DNA of 64,000 bases. Source: an uncultured Prevotellaceae bacterium. GTDB lineage: Bacteria > Bacteroidota > Bacteroidia > Bacteroidales > Muribaculaceae. Below, one piece after another: positions 60,770-64,000 of the stretch; the stretch's first letter is position 1, and each line of letters opens with the position of its first letter. Location of the stretch: positions 1 through 64,000 of the forward strand of contig CAMVPC010000004.1 of NCBI GenBank assembly GCA_947169265.1, given 5' to 3'. A program made the position numbers and the translations under genes. A model generated the notes under the pieces. The model was not told where the DNA came from. It made no database searches and saw nothing but the letters and a program-made list of their open reading frames with translations.

Positions 60770-60811
60770 AAACGGCCACGAAACCCTGCCTCAGGCGTCG
60801 CGTGGCCGTTT
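60770..60811 (+). terminator. Terminator of the SurA-like isomerase gene
   Basis: AAACGGCCACG (60770-60780) pairs perfectly with CGTGGCCGTTT (60801-60811) around a 20-base loop. It lies immediately before the ABC-F start at 60833, so it could also act as a leader hairpin for that gene. Confidence 0.7.
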
Positions 60812-60832
60812 CGGCTAAAAAAGATAAACCCG

Positions 60833-62695
60833 ATGCTGCAAATCGATAACCTGTCGAAATCGTTTGGCTACGAACCGTTGTTTGAGAACGTGTCGCTTGT
60901 CGTCAATGAGGGCGACAAAATAGGACTTATTGCTCGCAATGGAATGGGGAAAACCACGCTGTTGCGCATCATTGCGGGCAATGAAACTCCCGACACGGGC
61001 AAGGTGGTGGCGCGCAACGACCTGCGCATCGGTTTTCTTACACAGATGCCACACTTCAAGCAGGGCCTCACGGTGATTGAGACTTTGCTTGAGGGTGACG
61101 ATAATGTGACTCGGGCTGTGAGAGACTACGAACAGGCATTGGCCGCTAATGATACCGATGCCACCGCAAAGGCGTTGCAGCGCATGGACGAGACGCAAGC
61201 CTGGGACCGTGAGACGCGTTTTAAACAAGTGCTGTCAAAGTTGAAAATCACCGATTTCCACCAGCCCGTGGAACAGCTTAGCGGCGGACAAGTGAAACGG
61301 GTAGCGCTGGCCAAGATTCTCATCGACGAGCCCGAACTGCTGATTCTGGATGAGCCTACCAACCATCTCGACATCGACATGATTGAATGGCTCGAAGGGT
61401 TTCTATTGCGTTCCACCATGACGCTGATTATGGTTACGCACGACCGTTATTTCCTCGATAACGTGTGTAACCGCATCGTGGAACTTGACAGCAGGCAACT
61501 GTTCACTTACGACGGAAATTATAATTACTATCTCGAAAAACGGGCCGAGCGCATCGAGGCCGCCAATGCCCAGGTCGAACGCGCGCGTAATCTGCTGCGC
61601 ACCGAGCTCGAGTGGATGCGGCGCCAGCCGCAGGCGCGCCAGCACAAAGCGCAGTATCGCATTGATGCTTTTTACGACCTCAAGGAGCAGGCACGCGCTC
61701 CGCGTGAGCGGGGCGACGTGTCGCTCGCGGTAAAAGGCGCGCGCATGGGCAAGAAGATTTTTACGGCCCATCATGTGAGCAAGCGATGGGGCGACAAGGT
61801 GATAGTCGACGACTTTAACTATATTTTCGCCCGCTATGAGCGCCTTGGAATTGTGGGCGACAATGGAGTGGGGAAGAGCACGCTCATCAAGATGTTGCTT
61901 TCACTCGTGAAACCCGACGAGGGCTATTTTGAGGTGGGATCTACCGTGCAGTTTGGTTATTACAGCCAGGAAGGCATGTCATTTCCCGACGACAAGCGTG
62001 TAATCGACGCGGTGCGGGATATTGCCGAGGAAGTGCATGTTGACGAGCGTACCACTTACACCGCGTCGCAATTCCTCAATCAATTTCTGTTCACCGTGCC
62101 CGAGCAGCAAAAACTCATCTCGTCATTGAGCGGTGGCGAAAAGCGTAGACTTTATCTGGCGGTGACGCTGATGAAAAATCCCAATTTCCTCATTCTCGAT
62201 GAGCCTACCAACGATCTCGATATCTCTACGCTTGAGGTGCTGGAAGACTATCTGGCACATTTTAAAGGCTGCTTGATTGTGGTGAGCCACGACCGCTTTT
62301 TCATGGACCGTACGGTGGACCACACTTTTGTGATGACTGGCAATGGAACCATCAAGGATTTTCCCGGAAACTATAGCGAATATCGCGCTTGGAAGCAGGT
62401 GCAGGAACGTCATGCCGAGGCCGCGAAAAACCCGGTGGCGGGAAAGTCTAAGAATCCGCGCCGCGAAAAACCTCGCGACAAGGTGGCGAAACTGTCTTAC
62501 CGCGAGCGACAAGAGTTGGAGCGCCTCACGGCCGACATCGAGCGTCTCACAGCCGAGAAGCAAACGCTCGACAACCTTTTTGCCAGCGGTGAAGTGATTG
62601 ACGACATGACAGAACGAAGTCGCCGGTATGCCGAAATCACCGCCGCCCTCGATGAGATGGAAATGCGTTGGCTCGAGCTTGACGAACTGCGATAA
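60833..62695 (+). CDS. ABC-F family ATPase (Uup-like)
   Basis: Soluble tandem-ATPase acting on ribosomes. The 620-residue product has two ABC domains: Walker A RNGMGKTT (35-42) with LSGGQVKR (about 148-155) and ILDEPTNHLDID; and DNGVGKST (about 343-350) with LSGGEKRR and ILDEPTNDLDI. The linker between them is charged. A C-terminal basic and coiled-coil extension (about 520-620, with KNPRREKPRDKV and helical ERLTADIERLTAEK) is like the Uup DNA-binding tail. No membrane segment. It may resolve stalled ribosomes. An antibiotic-resistance role is not suggested by context. The only candidate -7 signal is in the terminator-adjacent leader. Confidence 0.9.
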   Translation: MLQIDNLSKSFGYEPLFENVSLVVNEGDKIGLIARNGMGKTTLLRIIAGNETPDTGKVVARNDLRIGFLTQMPHFKQGLTVIETLLEGDDNVTRAVRDYEQALAANDTDATAKALQRMDETQAWDRETRFKQVLSKLKITDFHQPVEQLSGGQVKRVALAKILIDEPELLILDEPTNHLDIDMIEWLEGFLLRSTMTLIMVTHDRYFLDNVCNRIVELDSRQLFTYDGNYNYYLEKRAERIEAANAQVERARNLLRTELEWMRRQPQARQHKAQYRIDAFYDLKEQARAPRERGDVSLAVKGARMGKKIFTAHHVSKRWGDKVIVDDFNYIFARYERLGIVGDNGVGKSTLIKMLLSLVKPDEGYFEVGSTVQFGYYSQEGMSFPDDKRVIDAVRDIAEEVHVDERTTYTASQFLNQFLFTVPEQQKLISSLSGGEKRRLYLAVTLMKNPNFLILDEPTNDLDISTLEVLEDYLAHFKGCLIVVSHDRFFMDRTVDHTFVMTGNGTIKDFPGNYSEYRAWKQVQERHAEAAKNPVAGKSKNPRREKPRDKVAKLSYRERQELERLTADIERLTAEKQTLDNLFASGEVIDDMTERSRRYAEITAALDEMEMRWLELDELR

Positions 62696-62711
62696 GGCGT
62701 AGGCGCGCGTA

Positions 62712-63074
62712 TTATCGTGTGTCGCCTTTGCGGCGTTTGCTGTATTTCTCCTTCACGATTTGATAGGAGTTGGCGGTGAGCGCTTTAAGTAAGCCGTCAT
62801 CGGCAATTAGGGCATCGACGCCTATCCAATGTTTCTCCGATAGGTTGTAAGGCTTGCCAATGCAATCGTGCTCGGCTTTCAGCTCATCAATTCTCTCGGG
62901 CTGGCATTTTAGCGTGACGATGCTAAAATGGTCCACGTCGAGAAACGAAAACATGTGCCCGCACACGTAAAACACGAGCACACCACGGGCATAGCGGAAC
63001 GCACCGAAGGGCAACTTCTCTTCCACGTCATCGCCTAGCGAGAGGCAGTAATTGCGGTAATCTTCAATGTTCAT
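62712..63074 (-). CDS. MmcQ/YjbR family protein
   Basis: A 120-residue cytoplasmic protein of the YjbR/MmcQ family (CyaY-like fold): MNIEDYRNYCLSLGDDVEEKLPF at the start, then an FSFLDVDHFSIVTLKCQPER strand pair and the late LSEKHWIGVDA and SYQIVKEKYSKR segments. Members are called DNA-binding proteins, but the biochemical role is poorly established. It starts 5 bases after the DUF5131 gene and is surely co-transcribed with it. It converges on the ABC-F gene with only 16 bases between stops. Confidence 0.9.
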   Translation of the reverse strand: MNIEDYRNYCLSLGDDVEEKLPFGAFRYARGVLVFYVCGHMFSFLDVDHFSIVTLKCQPERIDELKAEHDCIGKPYNLSEKHWIGVDALIADDGLLKALTANSYQIVKEKYSKRRKGDTR

Positions 63075-63079
63075 CGAGT

Positions 63080-63838
63080 TTATAGGTCTATATTTGCCTT
63101 GCGGGCTTGTGGTTGTTGCAATTGTCTGGGCACTTGATATATGCGGCCGTCTTTCCTGAATTTGGCTCCGGTTTGCTTGAAATGGAAGCCCACTCCCAGC
63201 TCAAGACACTGGCGGCGGATGTCAACCACCCAGGCATAGTCGCAGGTGCGGGCCTCGGGCCCCGACTCACCACCCACAATCACCTTTGAGCACCAGTGTC
63301 CTATCTGCCGCCTGAAATCAATTCGCTCCAGCAATGGCTCACAAATGATTTCTTTGCGGACTATGGGTAGCGAGGCGAAAATGGGTAGTCGTTCGTCGGT
63401 CCTTTTCTGATTCTCCATCGTGCAGCTCACCGTCACGTTGGCGTAGCCGTTGCCCCAGTCGGTGGGCAGACAAGTGGCAATGCGTTCGGGGCGCTTGGTG
63501 ACCATATAGAAATGTAAGTCGGCGCGCTCGCGGATGATAGCCCATGCCTCATTGCGCCACTTGTCGGCCTCTTCAATAAAGAAATCGGACGTGAAACAGG
63601 TGAAAATCAATGTCCCCGATGGTATTTTGTAGTTCCCGTAACGGTCGCGGCTCGTGGGCATACCGAATGACGATGTCTTGTGCACGATGTCGCTGTCGAC
63701 CCCGATTTTCGCGTCGCGGCGATACACGTAGCAATGCGCGCAACCTTCGCTTTTTTTGTGACATCCATGCCACAAATTCCATAGCTGAGGTTTGAGACGT
63801 GCCTCGCCGATTTCGGGGAAAAGTGATTGTTCGGCCAT
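63080..63838 (-). CDS. DUF5131 (phage Gp37/Gp68-like) family protein
   Basis: A 252-residue protein with an N-terminal cysteine cluster, NLWHGCHKKSEGCAHCYVYRR (residues 22-42), spaced CX6CX2C like a radical-SAM or metal-binding site. Later segments are FTCFTSDFFIEEAD, FYMVTKRPERI, VTVSCTMENQ, PLLERIDF, VGGESGPEAR and FHFKQTGAKFR. This set is diagnostic of DUF5131/Gp37_Gp68, found in phages and bacterial chromosomes. The activity is unknown to me; the TIM-barrel-like order suggests a radical-SAM-like fold (inference). Promoter -7 box at 63871-63878. It forms an operon with the YjbR gene. Confidence 0.87.
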   Translation of the reverse strand: MAEQSLFPEIGEARLKPQLWNLWHGCHKKSEGCAHCYVYRRDAKIGVDSDIVHKTSSFGMPTSRDRYGNYKIPSGTLIFTCFTSDFFIEEADKWRNEAWAIIRERADLHFYMVTKRPERIATCLPTDWGNGYANVTVSCTMENQKRTDERLPIFASLPIVRKEIICEPLLERIDFRRQIGHWCSKVIVGGESGPEARTCDYAWVVDIRRQCLELGVGFHFKQTGAKFRKDGRIYQVPRQLQQPQARKANIDL

Positions 63839-63870
63839 CGGGTGTCGTGATTATAACTTGAAACGTGGTA

Positions 63871-63878
63871 CAAAAGTA
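63871..63878 (-). promoter_or_regulatory. -7 box of the DUF5131-YjbR operon
   Basis: The minus strand reads TACTTTTG, 33 bases upstream of the ATG at 63838. Confidence 0.55.
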
Positions 63879-63932
63879 ATAATTATTCTTCATTGCATCG
63901 CCCTTTTTGCTCGTTTTAGCTTAAATTAAGAG

Positions 63933-63960
63933 TTGATTAGAAAAATAATCGCTAATTTTG
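63933..63960 (+). promoter_or_regulatory. Promoter for a gene beyond the right edge
   Basis: TTG at 63933-63935, a 17-base spacer, then TAATTTTG at 63953-63960, pointing out of the window. No coding start is seen in the remaining 40 bases. Confidence 0.5.
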
Positions 63961-64000
63961 CAGGCTGTAAGGTGAGGACCCTCAAAGCTCAGCATTAAAC

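Noticed and set aside
60770-60811. Leader attenuator for the ABC-F gene
   Set aside because: Antibiotic-responsive ABC-F genes often have attenuators, but this hairpin is well explained as the terminator of the preceding gene and no leader peptide is seen.

Overview
The window looks like a chromosomal piece from a Bacteroidales bacterium, most likely a gut member close to Muribaculaceae. The reasons are the -7 boxes of the form TAnnTTTG, sometimes with a TTG/TTTG about 19-20 bases upstream; the near absence of Shine-Dalgarno sites; a serine palmitoyltransferase; a type IX secretion (T9SS) plug protein with a T9SS-type C-terminal tail; C10 proteases; DUF5606; and the fused GH3/serine hydrolase. 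The family assignment is an inference. No rRNA, tRNA, CRISPR array or complete insertion sequence was seen.

Bases 1 to about 7850 are an accessory, AT-rich defence region read on the minus strand. Reading leftwards it holds a small zinc-ribbon membrane protein, an AbiE toxin-antitoxin pair, a type I restriction-modification operon and a broken ATPase gene at the edge. The type I operon is unusual: hsdM and hsdS are followed by two overlapping AT-rich unknown genes (a soluble 344-residue protein and a four-helix membrane protein), and then by only the first 26 codons of hsdR. This embedded pair is the best candidate here for an undescribed defence module. The stretch from 6937 to 7850 also carries two gene remnants that look like mobile-element scars.

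From 7854 rightwards the sequence is GC-richer and carries mostly core genes. 7854-19768: Na/Pi cotransporter, serine palmitoyltransferase, a secreted C10 protease, the dxr-rseP-rlmI operon and rarA. 19838-32805: a C40 lipoprotein with DUF5606, a 5'-nucleotidase with the fused GH3/serine hydrolase, a single-domain RelA/SpoT synthetase, wecB-galE, a TGS-nucleoside kinase and pgk. 33027-35781: a SPOR protein, folE and gpmI.

35907-44688 is a tightly packed nine-gene minus-strand operon of mainly envelope genes (LysM/periplasmic-binding protein, PorT-like barrel, PAP2 phosphatase, EngB, nitroreductase, DUF2520, Maf, PafA-like phosphatase, T9SS plug) with several stop-start overlaps. It is followed by large secreted proteins: a PKD protein, a 1292-residue amidase with a T9SS tail, and a beta-propeller protein. 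52084-62695 is a plus-strand block: ECF sigma factor, tig, clpP, clpX, recQ, a SurA-like isomerase and an ABC-F ATPase. A YjbR-DUF5131 pair closes the window. Convergent gene pairs are mostly separated by strong bidirectional terminators, including a 46-base perfect palindrome.
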